Source: Chloroflexota bacterium
Lineage (GTDB): Bacteria > Chloroflexota > Chloroflexia > Chloroflexales > Kallotenuaceae
NCBI GenBank assembly: GCA_019240175.1
Contig: JAFAYS010000255.1
Coordinates: 1-6,880, forward strand
Length of the DNA stretch: 6,880 nucleotides
Direction: 5' to 3'
The position numbers were made by a program, and so were the translations under genes. Positions 5,992-6,880 of this stretch are shown in pieces. The notes below the pieces were generated by a model. That model was not told where the DNA came from. It saw only the letters and a list, made by a program, of their open reading frames with translations, and did not search any database. Each line of letters starts with the position of its first letter. Positions within the stretch are counted from its first letter, which is position 1.

Positions 5992-6023
5992 GTATTTGGT
6001 GCGTGGTGTGTTGTGCCAGGCTA

Positions 6024-6880
6024 TTATTCGCGATCAAGCATGGGAATCTTGACGCCGCGCTCGCGCGCTACCTCGATCGCGCGCTCATAGCCCGCGTCGA
6101 CATGGCGCACAACGCCCATGCCCGGATCGCTGGTGAGCACACGCTCCAGGCGCTTGTCGGCCTCCTGGGTGCCATCCGCGACGATCACCATGCCCGCGTG
6201 CAGCGAGTAGCCGATGCCGACGCCGCCGCCGTGGTGGACCGAGACCCAGCTCGCGCCGTTGACTGAATTGATCAGCGCGTTAAGAATCGGCCAGTCGCCG
6301 ATCGCGTCCGATCCGTCGCGCATGGCCTCGGTCTCGCGATTGGGCGACGCTACTGAGCCAGCGTCCAGATGATCGCGGCCAATCACGATCGGTGCGGAAA
6401 CTTCGCCGCGACGGACCATCTCGTTGAAACGCAGCCCGGCCTTGGCGCGCTCGCCGTAGCCCAGCCAGCAGATGCGCGCGGGCAAGCCCTGGAAATGCAC
6501 CTTTTCCTGCGCCTGGCGAATCCAGCGATGCAGCGGCTCGTCGTCGGGGAAAAGCTCAAGGATCGCCTGATCGGTGCGATAGATGTCCTCGGGATCGCCG
6601 GAGAGCGCGACCCAGCGGAAGGGACCTTTGCCCTCGCAAAAGAGCGGGCGGATAAACGCCGGCACAAAGCCGGGAATATCGAAGGCGCGCTCGACGCCGA
6701 CCAGCTTGGCCTGCGCCCGAATGTTGTTGCCGTAGTCGAAGGCGATCGCGCCGCGCTCCTGCATCCGCAGCATCGCCTCGACCTGTTGGCCCATGGTTTC
6801 ACGGGCGCGCTGTACATACACGCCGGGATCGGACTCGCGCAGTGCCAGCGCCTCGTCGTAGGACATGCCGGCGGGAACGT
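6024..6880 (-). CDS. hutU: Urocanate hydratase (urocanase), C-terminal half
   Basis: Partial: the frame stays open to the right edge, reading V-P-A-G before the Met at 6866, which matches the internal VPAGM segment of urocanases, so that Met is not the start. About 284 of the usual roughly 550 residues are present. The enzyme converts urocanate to imidazolone propionate, the second step of histidine degradation, using tightly bound NAD+, in the cytoplasm. Counted from the Met at 6866, I see FDYGNNIR (43-50), the urocanase signature FQGLPARICW (125-134) with the active-site Cys133, RDHLDAGSVASPNRETEAM (164-182), and the Gly-rich WVSVHHGGGVGIGYS (207-221). These are nearly invariant in the family, and nothing suggests decay. 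Other hut genes, if clustered, would lie to the right of the window; to the left an esterase follows after 44 bases. Confidence 0.97.
   Translation of the reverse strand, partial: VPAGMSYDEALALRESDPGVYVQRARETMGQQVEAMLRMQERGAIAFDYGNNIRAQAKLVGVERAFDIPGFVPAFIRPLFCEGKGPFRWVALSGDPEDIYRTDQAILELFPDDEPLHRWIRQAQEKVHFQGLPARICWLGYGERAKAGLRFNEMVRRGEVSAPIVIGRDHLDAGSVASPNRETEAMRDGSDAIGDWPILNALINSVNGASWVSVHHGGGVGIGYSLHAGMVIVADGTQEADKRLERVLTSDPGMGVVRHVDAGYERAIEVARERGVKIPMLDRE

Noticed and set aside
5554..6090. 178-codon plus-strand open frame spanning the hutU-esterase junction
   Set aside because: It is a long open frame opposite two well-identified genes in GC-rich DNA, a common shadow effect.

Overview
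The window is ordinary bacterial chromosome: high GC, densely coded, with short intergenic gaps and clear Shine-Dalgarno sites. Gene content (a GH1 beta-glucosidase, a membrane HAMP-STAS protein, a stand-alone receiver, a urocanase and an HSL-type esterase) would suit a heterotrophic soil or mat bacterium. The style reminds me of Chloroflexota, but that is an impression from memory, not a proof. I see no insertion sequence, phage gene, CRISPR array, tRNA or rRNA.

Layout. (1) 1-709, plus strand: 3' part of a phosphoesterase (phospholipase C / acid phosphatase family), cut by the left edge. A 13-bp hairpin (737-767) separates it from a convergent minus-strand pair. (2) 2644 down to 778, minus strand: a GH1 beta-glucosidase followed 49 bases later by a small VOC (glyoxalase-fold) protein, probably one operon. 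Its upstream region carries a TTGACA-type promoter and a perfect 16-bp LacI-family operator placed over the expected transcription start. (3) 2935-3486, plus strand: an isolated receiver-domain gene with an extended -10 promoter (TGCTATAAT) and a strong intrinsic terminator, so it is a single-gene transcription unit. (4) 3684-4937, plus strand: a membrane protein with two TM segments, a helical extracytoplasmic sensor region, HAMP, coiled coil and a C-terminal STAS domain of the RsbR type. A 13-bp hairpin (4960-4992) closes it. (5) 6880 down to 5026, minus strand: 3' half of urocanate hydratase (hutU), then 44 bases later an HSL-family esterase, probably co-transcribed.

How the parts work together. 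The beta-glucosidase unit looks like a sugar-induced catabolic operon under a LacI/CebR-type repressor encoded elsewhere. The receiver and HAMP-STAS genes are both signalling genes on the same strand, but a terminator and about 200 bases separate them, so any partnership is only suggested by proximity. The urocanase indicates histidine degradation; the esterase behind it is not a standard hut enzyme.

I found no clearly new multi-gene system. The most worthwhile observations are the promoter/operator architecture at 2680-2756 and the membrane-anchored RsbR-like STAS protein, in which one of the two usual phosphorylatable positions is lost.
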